A stretch of DNA of 64,000 bases, taken from Verrucomicrobiia bacterium (lineage in GTDB: Bacteria > Verrucomicrobiota > Verrucomicrobiia > Verrucomicrobiales > DEV007). The stretch is taken from contig JAUIAH010000030.1 in NCBI GenBank assembly GCA_030425385.1, positions 1-64,000 of the forward strand, given 5' to 3'. This document shows positions 44,028-53,250 of this stretch, piece by piece; positions within the stretch are counted from its first letter, which is position 1, and each line of letters begins with the position of its first letter. Below the pieces are notes generated by a model, which worked only from the letters and a program-made list of their open reading frames with translations, had not been told where the DNA came from and did not search any database. Position numbers and translations under genes: made by a program.

Positions 44028-45077
44028 CTATGACGCCTGGGCGTCGAGCCTGTAGGAACGTGGGGTTTTGCCTGCCCAGCGTTTGAAGGCGCGGTTGAAG
44101 GCGCTTTGTTCGGAGAATCCTGTTAGAAAGGCGATCTCGTTGATGGCATATTCGGTTGCGTTGAGGAGACGCTCCGCAAGCTGGCGGCGTGATTCATCAA
44201 CGAGTGTTTTGAAAGAGAGGTCTTGTTCGGATAAACGACGTTGCAGCGTGCGCCCGCTCATCCCTAGGCGGAGGGCGACCTCAGCGATACTGGGCACGCC
44301 CTCGCTCAGTGCTTGGGAGATCTGAATCCGAACTCGCTTGTCTAACGCGTTGTCATCAGGGAGTTCGCGAAGCTCCTGCTCCATGTGCGCGTCGAAGAAC
44401 TGAGAAATGGCGGGATCGCCGAGTCGATTGGCCATGGTGAGCGTGGCCTTGGAAACCTTCAGTCCGTCGCGATCGGCATCGAAGTAGACGGGGCATTCGA
44501 AATACTTCTCATGCGCGGTGGTGGTACCTGGCGAAGGGTGTTTGAAATAGACCGCCTCGGGAGCGAAGGCTCGCGGGCTGACCTCACGGCTTAGCCTAAC
44601 GACTTCTGCAACTGTCTGCTCGTTGGACAGTCGGAGTCCCAGGCTTCTGTCACCTTCCCAGTGCATCACGAGGTAGGTCTTCTCGCCTTCCGGAACCACC
44701 TCAAAGATTGCCACACTACTGAGCACGCGGGCGTAGCGTTCGGCACGCTCGTAGGAGCCACGCAGATTGATGGCTGATTTCCACGCCAGCCCAAATGCCC
44801 CGTAGTCGTCGCAGCACACGGCAGCGCCTGCCTTTAAGGGGAGTGTCATCCCGAGGTCGCTTTCGCGAGCGATTCGCTCGCAGAGGGCATAGTAGTCCGT
44901 GTCCGCGACCATACGCTTAGGATCGATCGGGGCGTCCAGATCAATGCCGACGCTGCCTAACCAATCACGGCGTTTCGCGCGATCACTTGGCTGGCCATCC
45001 TTGGTCGCGACATCGACTAACTTGTGCACAAACAGTGTGGATATCTGTCCCATCGCCACATCCAAAGCCGAATTCAC
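44028..45077 (-). CDS. AraC family transcriptional regulator (OruR/ArgR-type ligand domain)
   Basis: A 349-residue regulator. The N-terminal 200 residues are the arabinose-binding-like PF12625-type domain (YYALCERIARESDLGMTLPL; ARVLSSVAIFEVVPEGEKTY). The C-terminal 110 residues form the double helix-turn-helix: SIAEVALRLGMSGRTLQRRL and AINEIAFLTGFSEQSAFNRA, followed by FKRWAGKTPRSYR. Family members respond to small amino-acid or fatty-acid-like ligands; this ligand is unknown. It is divergent from the NmrA-like gene at 45206, with about 130 bases between, and probably regulates it. Confidence 0.92.
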   Translation of the reverse strand: MNSALDVAMGQISTLFVHKLVDVATKDGQPSDRAKRRDWLGSVGIDLDAPIDPKRMVADTDYYALCERIARESDLGMTLPLKAGAAVCCDDYGAFGLAWKSAINLRGSYERAERYARVLSSVAIFEVVPEGEKTYLVMHWEGDRSLGLRLSNEQTVAEVVRLSREVSPRAFAPEAVYFKHPSPGTTTAHEKYFECPVYFDADRDGLKVSKATLTMANRLGDPAISQFFDAHMEQELRELPDDNALDKRVRIQISQALSEGVPSIAEVALRLGMSGRTLQRRLSEQDLSFKTLVDESRRQLAERLLNATEYAINEIAFLTGFSEQSAFNRAFKRWAGKTPRSYRLDAQAS

Positions 45078-45205
45078 CGAACAATCAAACTTCGAAAGCC
45101 CATGCGCGGTTGGCGTGTGGAGTCCATTCTTTGGCGCCTGCCGTCAAGATTTCTGAGGGAGATCTCGCCATCGTTGTGCCGTTCCTCATGAGGAGGACGA
45201 CATCA

Positions 45206-46090
45206 ATGAAAGCACTAACAAGAGATAAACCGATGAAATCAGAAGAATCACGCCAGCACAGCCAGAATGACCTCACGCTCGTTATTGGAGCCACCGGAAA
45301 GACTGGGAGCCGGGTTGCCTCGCGACTCACAGCGCTGGGTAGAAAGATCCGCAAGGGTTCTCGTAGCACCACCCCCGCCTTCGATTGGAACCGCGAAGCG
45401 AGTTGGGATGCCTGCCTGGAAGGCGTCACCTCCGTCTACATCAGCTACGCTGGCGATCTCGCGATCGATGGATCGACCGACACCATCCGCGCCTTCGTCA
45501 ACAAGGCTAAGAGTCATGGCGTGCGTCATCTCGTGCTGCTATCCGGTCGCGGTGAAGACGAGGCGCAAGCCTGCGAGAGAATCGTCCAAGAGAGCGGGAT
45601 GGACTGGACGATCGTCCGGGCGAGTTGGTTCAACCAGAATTTCTCTGAAGGGGCATTCATTACGATGGTGCAATCTGGAAAGATCACGCTGCCAGCGGGA
45701 AACGTTGCCGAACCCTTCGTCGATGTGGACGACATTGCCGAGGTGGCAGTGTCTGCCCTCACCGAACCGGGCCATGCGGGAGAAGTCTACGAAGTGACAG
45801 GACCTCGCTTGCTCACCTTCGCTGACATTGCGGCTGAACTCTCCCGAGCCACGGGCCAACGGATCGATTACCAAGAGGTTTCCCATGACGCTTTCCTCAA
45901 GTCGGTGGAGATCTCTGGCGCACCGAAAGAGGTCGTGTGGATCATGGACTACCTGTTCTCCACAGTCCTTGATGGCCGAAATGCCCACGTCACCGATGGA
46001 ATCGAGCGGGCACTGGGCCGGCCTCCTAAGGACTTCGCTCACTATGCGCGCGCGGTCGCTGCCACCTCAGCCTGGAGAAAGTCTGCCTGA
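45206..46090 (+). CDS. NmrA-like NAD(P)-binding oxidoreductase
   Basis: 294 residues from ATG 45206, preceded by a strong ribosome-binding site AGGAGGA at 45191-45197; a frame reaching back to 44987 overlaps the AraC start and is rejected. The Rossmann motif is LVIGATGKTGSRVASRLTAL (about 22-41). It continues with GVRHLVLLSGRGED, MDWTIVRASWFNQNFSE and FVDVDDIAEVAVSAL, typical of NmrA/QorB-like atypical SDRs. Such proteins either reduce quinones or act as NADP(H) redox sensors; the catalytic Tyr-Lys pair is not conserved. It is probably the target of the divergent AraC regulator and is followed by DUF1772. Confidence 0.9.
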   Translation: MKALTRDKPMKSEESRQHSQNDLTLVIGATGKTGSRVASRLTALGRKIRKGSRSTTPAFDWNREASWDACLEGVTSVYISYAGDLAIDGSTDTIRAFVNKAKSHGVRHLVLLSGRGEDEAQACERIVQESGMDWTIVRASWFNQNFSEGAFITMVQSGKITLPAGNVAEPFVDVDDIAEVAVSALTEPGHAGEVYEVTGPRLLTFADIAAELSRATGQRIDYQEVSHDAFLKSVEISGAPKEVVWIMDYLFSTVLDGRNAHVTDGIERALGRPPKDFAHYARAVAATSAWRKSA

Positions 46091-46192
46091 TGACTTCGAG
46101 GGGATCGCCACTCTGGTTAGAGTCTCTGCCAGGGTGGCATCCCGTTCTCGATGAAACGAACGCTATTTCAACTACGATCACTTCAACATTCC

Positions 46193-46687
46193 ATGACTGC
46201 ATTTCCCATTCTGCTCACTATAGCCACCCTTGGATGCTCACTCGTCGCAGGCATCACCCTCATCTTCGCGATCGTCATTATGCCAGGACTTGAGACATTA
46301 GGCGATCGCCGATTTCTTGAGAGCTTCAAAGCGATTGATCAGGTCATACAGGGCAATCAGCCGGTGTTCATGCTCGTCTGGCTTGGATCAGGTCTGACAT
46401 TGATCGCGACGACTGTGATAGGTTTTCGGGGACTTACTGGACTCGATCTCGCCTTGCTGGTCGCTGCGCTCGTCATCTACCTCCCAGGAGTGCAGATCGC
46501 CACGGCTGTGGTCAACGTCCCGCTCAACAACCGCCTTCAGGAGCAGCATCTCGAACAGCTTGATGCAGAGGAGATGAGGCAAGCAGTGGCGGACTTCGCC
46601 CCGCGGTGGATTCTCTGGAACCACATTCGGACGGGGCTGGCCATCATCAGCTCTCTACTTCTGTTGGTCGTCCTTCTTCGATTCTGA
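46193..46687 (+). CDS. DUF1772 family membrane protein (anthrone oxygenase-like)
   Basis: 164 residues from ATG 46193 (MTAFPILLTIATLGCSLVAG); an ATG at 46151 adds 14 basic residues and is possible. There are four hydrophobic segments, with the DUF1772 landmarks AIVIMPGLETLGDRRFLESF, AVVNVPLNNRLQEQ and FAPRWILWNHIRTGLAI. Related proteins include fungal anthrone oxygenases and many bacterial proteins encoded next to NmrA-like oxidoreductases, as here. The function is not established. Confidence 0.82.
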   Translation: MTAFPILLTIATLGCSLVAGITLIFAIVIMPGLETLGDRRFLESFKAIDQVIQGNQPVFMLVWLGSGLTLIATTVIGFRGLTGLDLALLVAALVIYLPGVQIATAVVNVPLNNRLQEQHLEQLDAEEMRQAVADFAPRWILWNHIRTGLAIISSLLLLVVLLRF

Positions 46688-46704
46688 TTTCTAACAAACG
46701 CGCT

Positions 46705-47358
46705 ATGGATATGCATTCCCACGAAGCCATCTTTGCAGCTGCTTGGAACCGCGAAGACAACACCAGCATCGCGCTGGCTCATCTGAACGTCAATCAGGTC
46801 ATTGCCAGAGCGTATGATCACGTTGATGGCCTAGCACTCACAGGCACACAGCTCTGGGAGATGGAGGTCAAGAAGGGCGCCCGCCCCGATCGCTTCATCC
46901 CTGGTGTCATTCGCGCAGGAAGCGCCCGCAGTTGGGGACACCGTCGCTTAGAGAGCGGCGATGAGACATTCGTCCGGGTGTCAGAGCAACGCCTTTGGCT
47001 ACAGCCCAGCAATTACGGCACCGTGATCGAAGCCTGTCTTTTGAGCCACGCACGTAAGGAAGTGACATTTATCGGATTGTCAGAGGTCGAAGATGATTCT
47101 GGACAGAGCATTCATGCGTCACCTTTGCAGCCGCTCTTTCATGTGGTCCACGGGGTGAGTGGCACGGAAGAAGAGCCACTCAACACCTGGCGCATCGTGC
47201 ATCTTACCGGTGATGAAGACGGCGCGCTCGCCGAGCGATTCGAACGCATGTCGCAGGCTACTGGCTTGCCTGAGTATATTGAGCGCTATATCCAGGATGT
47301 CTTGAAGATCCCGCTGACCCGGCATGCCTCTCAAGTCCCTAGCGTAAGCGCTCTATGA
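46705..47358 (+). CDS. Unrecognised cytoplasmic protein
   Basis: 217 residues from ATG 46705 (MDMHSHEAIFAAAWNREDNT). No signal peptide or membrane segment is visible. It begins 17 bases after the DUF1772 stop, so it is probably the third gene of that operon. Motifs that can be seen are HLNVNQVIARAYDHVDGLAL, WGHRRLESGDETFVRVSEQR, VTFIGLSEVEDDSGQSIHAS and a helical tail RMSQATGLPEYIERYIQDVL. I do not recognise the family. It is convergent with the next gene, with adjoining stop codons (47353-47358). Confidence 0.65.
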   Translation: MDMHSHEAIFAAAWNREDNTSIALAHLNVNQVIARAYDHVDGLALTGTQLWEMEVKKGARPDRFIPGVIRAGSARSWGHRRLESGDETFVRVSEQRLWLQPSNYGTVIEACLLSHARKEVTFIGLSEVEDDSGQSIHASPLQPLFHVVHGVSGTEEEPLNTWRIVHLTGDEDGALAERFERMSQATGLPEYIERYIQDVLKIPLTRHASQVPSVSAL

Positions 47359-48144
47359 GGATCCGACTGTTCGTACATCGGCTATCTCCAAGTCTTTCAA
47401 GCGAATGTCGGCTCCCGGGTTCGACTCGCAGTTGTAGATCACGGGCATCTGCCCCCGCCACCGCTCCCACAGCCTGTCATCCAAGAGGAGCATGGCCATG
47501 AAATGCGCAACGTTGATTCGGCTCGTCTTCCCTGCGTTGAAGATGGCGCTTCTTGTGGGAGAAGGATGGATCTCATAGGCGCTAACATTGTCTTCATTCG
47601 TCAGGCTGTCGGGCCGAACGACGACCCACTCGAGGGCTTCATGGTTCTGCGTGATCTCGGTTCGCAGATAATCTGCCGCGTCCTCGTTGTCCGCGTGCGG
47701 AGGAATCAGGAGCCGCAGGAGGCCCACCACGCATCGCTGTGCAAACGAGACCGGTTCATCCAAGTCGCGGTTCCGGTTTCCCGTGGTGTTCATGAGCACG
47801 TATCTGATGGGCGTCTCCAAATTCGCAGCCTCGATTGCCGCACAGATTCGGCGCGTGGCATTCGTGACCAACCGGCGCGGATGGCCGAACAGACCTTTGA
47901 AGCTGAGATGGTGTCCGAGGCACGAGGCAACGGCATCGCAGCCGAAAAGGTGCTTGGCGAGTTCCGTTTCGCTGAGATCCAACAGGCTGGCTCGGATCAC
48001 GGAAAGGCGTGAGTGGTTTGTCAGAGCTTCGGGTAAGCTAGCCGTTTCTCGCACGATCGCTCTCACGTGTTGCCCTTCTGCAAGCAACCGCGCAGCAAGA
48101 AGTCGGCCGGTGGCGCCACTGGCGCCAATGACAAGAGTAGTCAT
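47353..48144 (-). CDS. NAD(P)-binding atypical SDR (NmrA/SDR_a5-like)
   Basis: A 263-residue Rossmann protein: VIGASGATGRLLAARLLAEG (5-24), HVRAIVRE, CDAVASCLGHHLSFKG, RYVLMNTTGNRNRDLDEPVS and LEWVVVRPDSLTNED. The G-A-x-G-x-x-G motif and following Arg point to NADP(H). It lacks a YxxxK active site and is closer to the SDR_a5/biliverdin-reductase-B-like group than to true epimerases. The substrate is unknown. It is the second NmrA-type protein in 3 kb. Confidence 0.88.
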   Translation of the reverse strand: MTTLVIGASGATGRLLAARLLAEGQHVRAIVRETASLPEALTNHSRLSVIRASLLDLSETELAKHLFGCDAVASCLGHHLSFKGLFGHPRRLVTNATRRICAAIEAANLETPIRYVLMNTTGNRNRDLDEPVSFAQRCVVGLLRLLIPPHADNEDAADYLRTEITQNHEALEWVVVRPDSLTNEDNVSAYEIHPSPTRSAIFNAGKTSRINVAHFMAMLLLDDRLWERWRGQMPVIYNCESNPGADIRLKDLEIADVRTVGSS

Positions 48145-48195
48145 CTCAATGAGTGTTGGTTAGGGTGAGCTTTCACTTGAACTCGCGGGAGGGAG

Positions 48196-48864
48196 CTACT
48201 GGGGCTTAGGCAAGCGGGAATCCAGAAAGGCATCAATCCCGTCTAAGATCATCTGCACGGATATCATGATGAGAAGCATGCCCATCAGTCGTTCCAACGC
48301 AACGGATCCCCGTCTCCCAAGGTGGCTATAAACGTAGGGAGAGGCGACCAGTAGAGCAGCAGAGGCCAGCGAGGCGACCGCTACCGCGCCGATCACGATT
48401 TCCAGGGGGTGTTTGCTGGAGAACAAGATCACCATCGAGATCGCACTTGGCCCCGCGATCAGGGGCATTGCGATGGGAACGATCAGCGGCGTTTCGCCGG
48501 GGGAATCGTCGATGACCCTCCTCGCTGGAAACAACATGCCGAGTGCGATGAGGAACAGAACGATGCCGCCTGCCAGACGCAGAGAATGCTCCTTGAGACC
48601 CAATAGATCGAGAACATTTCCCCCAACGAGCGCTGCAAGCAACAGGATGACGGTGGCAATCAACGCTTCCCGAAGAATGATCCATCGGCGGGCTCTCGGC
48701 GTCTGGTCGGCAAGTAAGGCATTCACGACCACGAGGTTCCCAAAGGGATCCATAATCAAGAAGAGGAGGAGAGCGAGGGCGATCATCGGCGCTCCAAGAA
48801 GCCATATTCCCGCCGGAACGCGACCTGAGATTATGGATTCCTGGAGTGCCGTGATCGCTTTCAC
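48196..48864 (-). CDS. marC: MarC family integral membrane protein
   Basis: A 222-residue protein with six hydrophobic segments. MarC-family landmarks are LIMDPFGNLVVVNALLADQT (about 36-55), LRLAGGIVLFLIALGMLFP, TPLIVPIAMPLIAGPSAISM (about 125-144) and the final LERLMGMLLIMISVQMILDG. Despite its name MarC has no demonstrated role in antibiotic resistance and its substrate is unknown. It starts at ATG 48864 and ends 52 bases upstream of the NAD(P)-binding gene on the same strand, so the two may be co-transcribed. Confidence 0.92.
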   Translation of the reverse strand: MKAITALQESIISGRVPAGIWLLGAPMIALALLLFLIMDPFGNLVVVNALLADQTPRARRWIILREALIATVILLLAALVGGNVLDLLGLKEHSLRLAGGIVLFLIALGMLFPARRVIDDSPGETPLIVPIAMPLIAGPSAISMVILFSSKHPLEIVIGAVAVASLASAALLVASPYVYSHLGRRGSVALERLMGMLLIMISVQMILDGIDAFLDSRLPKPQ

Positions 48865-49020
48865 TCACATTGTCGCAAGCGAACGCTGTGGGTCGAGATC
48901 TACTGAGAGGAATGTTGCCTAACAGCGTTCGAAGAGAGAAAGAGCCTGAGTTGATCGCTCGCCAGTTGGAGGCCCATTCTCGAAATATTGATAGTGAGGT
49001 GCGCTGAAGGTTCTATCGAC

Positions 49021-49938
49021 CTACTGTGGTGAGGAGTCGCCAGCCCTTGGGTTGCGAACGCGTAGCCGGTAGAACCCGCGTTCTTCCTTCGTATGATCGA
49101 GTAGGCGGTTGACGCCCGTTAGTCCCGTGACAAGCGGCTCAAATTCGCCTAATTGTGAGGACCATTCCAGGTCGTACGCCCGGCCATCCATGGTCGCCCA
49201 TTCTAACATGATCGAGCCATCTGGTTGCAGTTCGAGGGCAAGGTCCGTATTCGATTCCTTGTCCTTTGGGTCGGATCCCGCCAACCATTCCTGGAAATCG
49301 TTTAATCCGTCTCCATCGCTATCGGTGGATTCTCCATCGCTTGCCTTAAGGCTTCCGAATACTTTCTCTTCGTAGTGATCGGGGAGGCCGTCGAGATCAG
49401 AGTCTTCGATTGGAGGCTCTATCGATGGCTCCTGCTCAAGAATGACTTCCTGATCGAGAGATCCCCCTTCAGTGCAAACAAAGTTTGCGAAGGGGGGAGG
49501 GGAAGCGAATGTCAACGCAAAGGTTGGTTCCGCTTCCTTCTTTCTTTGGAAGACGAATGTGCCTAACAAGATACCGTTTCCGGAGACGCCACTTGAGGGC
49601 ATGCGGCCATCGAGTCGCCCACCCACCACACGGATGCATCCGGGCTCGACGACCTCTGGTGCGATGTAGGGCACGTGAGTGCCTTCTTCATCGGCCAAGT
49701 ACCAGATGCCTTCGTAGCGTCCCATCGACTGGAGTTCTGCCGTGTCTGGATCAAACTTGAGTTGAATGCCAAAGCTCCGCAACGCGCAGTCTGAGATATC
49801 GGCCACCACATCAACCAAGGTGTTGGCGTGTTCGTGAGTGACATGGGCGCGAACGGTGACGTTGGCCTTGGCCAGCGGACTGCTGGCAAGCAGGATGGCT
49901 GCTAGCAAGAGGGTGTGGGTATTCATAGCATTCGTCAT
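49021..49938 (-). CDS. Secreted cohesin-like protein with TSP3 repeats
   Basis: 305 residues from ATG 49938 (ATG at 49926 is also possible), with a signal peptide (THTLLLAAILLASSPLAKA). Residues about 26-155 look like a cohesin/CBM-type beta-sandwich: VDVVADISDCALRSFGIQLK, FDPDTAELQSM, GCIRVVGGRL and GILLGTFVFQRKKEAEPTFA. Two calcium-binding TSP3-like segments follow (DSDLDGLPDHYEEKVFG; DSDGDGLNDFQEWLAGSDP). The tail is the beta-sandwich Y.LEWSS.L..F.PL...FYRLRV shared with other secreted proteins of this window. It lies just downstream of a dockerin-bearing beta-helix protein on the same strand; a cohesin-dockerin interaction between the two is plausible but unproven. Confidence 0.72.
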   Translation of the reverse strand: MTNAMNTHTLLLAAILLASSPLAKANVTVRAHVTHEHANTLVDVVADISDCALRSFGIQLKFDPDTAELQSMGRYEGIWYLADEEGTHVPYIAPEVVEPGCIRVVGGRLDGRMPSSGVSGNGILLGTFVFQRKKEAEPTFALTFASPPPFANFVCTEGGSLDQEVILEQEPSIEPPIEDSDLDGLPDHYEEKVFGSLKASDGESTDSDGDGLNDFQEWLAGSDPKDKESNTDLALELQPDGSIMLEWATMDGRAYDLEWSSQLGEFEPLVTGLTGVNRLLDHTKEERGFYRLRVRNPRAGDSSPQ

Positions 49939-49964
49939 GATAGGGTTATTGTTCGTGCTCCAAA

Positions 49965-52442
49965 TCAAAGACTTGATCCATAAGCGGCTGCAAAGATCGC
50001 CAGATCGTCTCCATCGACGTCCCCATCGCCATCCAAATCGGGCGAGTAGAGGCCACCAGCGTTCACATCAATGTAATAGTTGTGAAAGAAGCTCGTGTGA
50101 TAGATCCGTCCAAAGCCATTGGTCGTGCGAGCCCAAGCCGTGAGCCTGAATTGATAGGCACAGGATTCCCAGGGTTGGAGACCGGGTTGCGAAGCGCTCA
50201 AGGGTGTCGCCGGGAGGGGAGACAAGGTTTCGCCTAACCACGTTCCGTCCGCGGCCACGTGATTGGAATAGTTATCGCTCACGACTGTTCCCGCATTCCG
50301 ATTTCGTCCTACCAAGGCGACCATGGCGTAGTTATCGAGGAAGCCTTCGGGATGGTTGGCTGTATAAACGAAATCAAGTGTGGCAGTATCGTTGGGCAGA
50401 CGCACGATCGCACATTCGTCAAGAAGCGCACCATTGTAGGAAACACTATCAATGGTCACCACGGGACGCGTGTTGTTGACGTGAAGAATCAAGTCGTGAT
50501 TGGGACTTAACGTGATGAGGTATGGACTTGGGAATGGGAAGCCTGCCTGGCCCCAAGCTTCCATCCGAATGCTATAGCGTCCGTTTTCTAGTCCCAGCGT
50601 GTTGAGGATCAATCGGAGATTCTCATGAGCCCAGTAGGTGTTGCCACCGTTGAGGGTGGGCTGATAGGTTGGGCGTCCAAAGAATGGTAGGGGGCCGAGA
50701 GTCACGCGTTCGTGCGTGACGGTTCCGCCAGACACGTTGAAACGAGTCTTGGACAGCGGGTCATCGACGTAGTCGAAATCTCCATCGGAGGGCGCGACAT
50801 TGCCGGTCCACTGGGCGATCTTTACGGCATAGCGTGAGATGCCCGTAACATTGTTGCCAAAGGGACCATACAGCCAAGGCTTGCCTCCGAAGGGACGATC
50901 ACGTGAGATGGTGAGTCCACCTTTGGGGCCGTTCGTTTGGTCAATTTCCGAAACGAGAATCGTTCCGACAGAGGTCCAGAGAAAGCCGTTAGGCACGGCG
51001 CCCGGAGTCACCGACGATCCACAGGGGCCGCCCGTGGCGCCGATATCGTTGCGGCTGCCATCCAAGTCATCGTAGATGGCTGCGGGGTCTCCGGCATCAA
51101 TGCAAGGCGATCCCAGGGTCAGGATATAGTCATTCGGGGAGAGTGGATCAAGCTGGGGATCGACGAGGAGATCGCCTAGCTTGCTAACAATGACACCGCC
51201 ACGAATTTCAGAATAGGTGGGGCTATTATCGAACAGGCAGTTGTAGGTGCTCGTCACTACGGAATCATTCTCCGCGAAAACACCTTGAGAGGAATTCACG
51301 GCAATAATGTTGTTCTTCAACTCGGGAGCGCTCCAAGCGGCGTGGAAGCCGCGACCGGCGTTGTCGGCAATCGTGTTATTGATCACACGAGGTGATTTGC
51401 CCGTACCGAGGCTTAGCACCCCGGATTCGTGATTCTGAATCACAAGGTTATTCGTGATGAGATCATTACCTTCGCAGTAGATACCATAGTCCGTCCGGCC
51501 ATTGCTGGCGTTGCCATTGGAATGAATGCGGTTGCCGCAAATGATGGAATTGGAATCCTTCGTACGAATGCCCATGGTATTGTTGGTGATCTCGTTTCCT
51601 TTGATGACGATGGAGCTCGCAATCACGCGAACACCGGAATCTAGTGTTCCCGTGCCACTATCCCGCACGGTGAACCCAGAGAATTCTGCATTGGTTACTC
51701 CGTTAGCGGTAACCACGTCACCAGTGCCTGTCCCTTGCAGAATCGTTTGACCAGGACCAGCACCGACGACATTGACCTCGCTTCGCAAGGTGATGTCTTC
51801 GGTATAGATGCCCGGTCCGACCACGACGGTATCGCCGGGCGCGGCATGGTCGATCGCTAACTGGATAGACCATCCTGGTGCCACGTTGAGATACCGTTCT
51901 CCAGTGATCTGAACCTTGACACCATCGCGGCGAAACGTGCTCAGGGGTGGGTTGGTGCCGTTGGTTTGTTTTACCAGCGGGCAAGGATCAGAAAACTCGG
52001 GGACAGCGTAGAAGAGGTCTGGACTGCCTGGCTGTTTATTGATGTTAAACTTGAAACAGATGGTCGATCCGGGCGTCACCGGAACGTTGCCCATGTTGAT
52101 CGTCACCGCTTTCTGGGTGCCGTCGAGCGTGGCATTGGCCCAGTGAGAGGCTAGCAAAGGTCCGTCATAAGCGTTCTCCGTTGCGATAAGACCAACCTGA
52201 TAGGGCCAGCTGCCAGCGGTATCAGTCGTCATGTAGACGGTCACCCCATTCAGTGTTTGGCCGGGATAGTTTGGAACATAGAAGCCTCGAGAGGTCTGGT
52301 CACCGCCGCTGTCTTTCCCAGGGCAATCGACTAGGGTTGAGATTTGCGCCCAGGCGTTTGCACTGAATGAAGCGAGTAAGGCCGCAAGCAAGGCGGGAAT
52401 CTTTGTGATACGAGAATTTTTAAGTGGTTTCATACTGGTCAT
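49965..52442 (-). CDS. Secreted parallel beta-helix protein with C-terminal dockerin
   Basis: 825 residues from ATG 52442 (ATG at 52433 equally possible); the frame is open to 52730 but overlaps the sigma gene and lacks a leader there. The signal peptide is KIPALLAALLASFSANAWAQ. The centre (about 190-420) is a right-handed beta-helix: APGDTVVVGPGIYTEDITLR, GFTVRDSGTGTLDSGVRVIA, NEITNNTMGIRTKDSNSIIC, NLVIQNHESGVLSLG. The C-terminus PDLDGDGDVDGDDLAIFAAA is a dockerin-type calcium motif. Beta-helices of this kind are polysaccharide-binding or lyase-like surface proteins; no catalytic residues are evident. The small sigma factor gene lies upstream on the same strand, 127 bases away. Confidence 0.82.
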   Translation of the reverse strand: MTSMKPLKNSRITKIPALLAALLASFSANAWAQISTLVDCPGKDSGGDQTSRGFYVPNYPGQTLNGVTVYMTTDTAGSWPYQVGLIATENAYDGPLLASHWANATLDGTQKAVTINMGNVPVTPGSTICFKFNINKQPGSPDLFYAVPEFSDPCPLVKQTNGTNPPLSTFRRDGVKVQITGERYLNVAPGWSIQLAIDHAAPGDTVVVGPGIYTEDITLRSEVNVVGAGPGQTILQGTGTGDVVTANGVTNAEFSGFTVRDSGTGTLDSGVRVIASSIVIKGNEITNNTMGIRTKDSNSIICGNRIHSNGNASNGRTDYGIYCEGNDLITNNLVIQNHESGVLSLGTGKSPRVINNTIADNAGRGFHAAWSAPELKNNIIAVNSSQGVFAENDSVVTSTYNCLFDNSPTYSEIRGGVIVSKLGDLLVDPQLDPLSPNDYILTLGSPCIDAGDPAAIYDDLDGSRNDIGATGGPCGSSVTPGAVPNGFLWTSVGTILVSEIDQTNGPKGGLTISRDRPFGGKPWLYGPFGNNVTGISRYAVKIAQWTGNVAPSDGDFDYVDDPLSKTRFNVSGGTVTHERVTLGPLPFFGRPTYQPTLNGGNTYWAHENLRLILNTLGLENGRYSIRMEAWGQAGFPFPSPYLITLSPNHDLILHVNNTRPVVTIDSVSYNGALLDECAIVRLPNDTATLDFVYTANHPEGFLDNYAMVALVGRNRNAGTVVSDNYSNHVAADGTWLGETLSPLPATPLSASQPGLQPWESCAYQFRLTAWARTTNGFGRIYHTSFFHNYYIDVNAGGLYSPDLDGDGDVDGDDLAIFAAAYGSSL

Positions 52443-52569
52443 GTGGTGAAGATTTGAAGAAGACGCGCGCTCGGTTTGCGGGTCGTTATTTGGACATGCC
52501 GTCCCGGAGGGGGAATTCTCAAAGAAATGCGTAATTCTGTCGGACGGCCGCTTACGTCGGGATGCTGTT

Positions 52570-53133
52570 TCAGCAGTAGAAGTAGTCCAGCCCAACGTCA
52601 TTGGCTTCGAGCGCTTTGCGGATCCTCTTGAGCCCTCGACAAATGCGGGTGGCGACAGTGGCAGGGTGCATGCCATGTTTCTGAGCGAGCTGAGTTCGAC
52701 TTTTGCCGTAGAGGCACCTTTGGGTGACAAGATCGCGGTCGCGTTGTTCGAGATCGGCGAGGGCCGCTTCCCAGTATTTCCAGAAATCTTGCTTCAACAG
52801 CTCATTGATTTGGCCTCTTCCATCTGTCCCGGCGCGTTCCCGTTCGTGTTCATTCTGAGACCACACCTGACAGGACTTCTCACGAGTTCGATACTTGCGC
52901 ATGAAATCGGTTAGTCGCCATTTCGCTCGCTGATAGACCACATTCTTCAGTTTCTGAGGCTCAGTGATGGGCTCCTTCATCTTGGCGACCTCTTCGATAG
53001 ATCGATAAATGATGTCTTCTGCTTCGATCGCACATTCGGCGGGGAGACGTCTTCGAATATCATTGATAATGGTTTCCACTTCGTTCGATAGGAAGTTCTT
53101 CCAAAGTGTCGGCGTGGGCTGCGGGATGCTCAT
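52570..53133 (-). CDS. Small RNA polymerase sigma-70-like (ECF) factor
   Basis: A 187-residue protein with sigma-70 organisation. The region 2-like part (about 35-85) has AIEAEDIIYRSIEEVAKM and NVVYQRAKWRLTDFMRKYRT. The region 4-like helix-turn-helix (about 120-175) has LEQRDRDLVTQRCLYGKSRT and QLAQKHGMHPATVATRICRG. It resembles the planctomycete/verrucomicrobial ECF factors without an adjacent classical anti-sigma. It is followed on the same strand by the dockerin and cohesin-like genes, which may be its targets. It is a different protein from the sigma-like factor at 55.5-56.4 kb. Confidence 0.82.
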   Translation of the reverse strand: MSIPQPTPTLWKNFLSNEVETIINDIRRRLPAECAIEAEDIIYRSIEEVAKMKEPITEPQKLKNVVYQRAKWRLTDFMRKYRTREKSCQVWSQNEHERERAGTDGRGQINELLKQDFWKYWEAALADLEQRDRDLVTQRCLYGKSRTQLAQKHGMHPATVATRICRGLKRIRKALEANDVGLDYFYC

Positions 53134-53250
53134 GATGTATAATGGTAGACGTTTGATGATAGGCTGATTGATCGACGGCAGCTCTGCGGCGTCGTCATTC
53201 GTACATGCTTCCTCCCGTGGAGGATTATCATGAAATCGACGCCTTTTGGC

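Noticed and set aside
44987-45205. N-terminal extension of the NmrA-like protein.
   Set aside because: It overlaps the divergent AraC start, looks non-homologous, and a strong AGGAGGA ribosome-binding site precedes ATG 45206.
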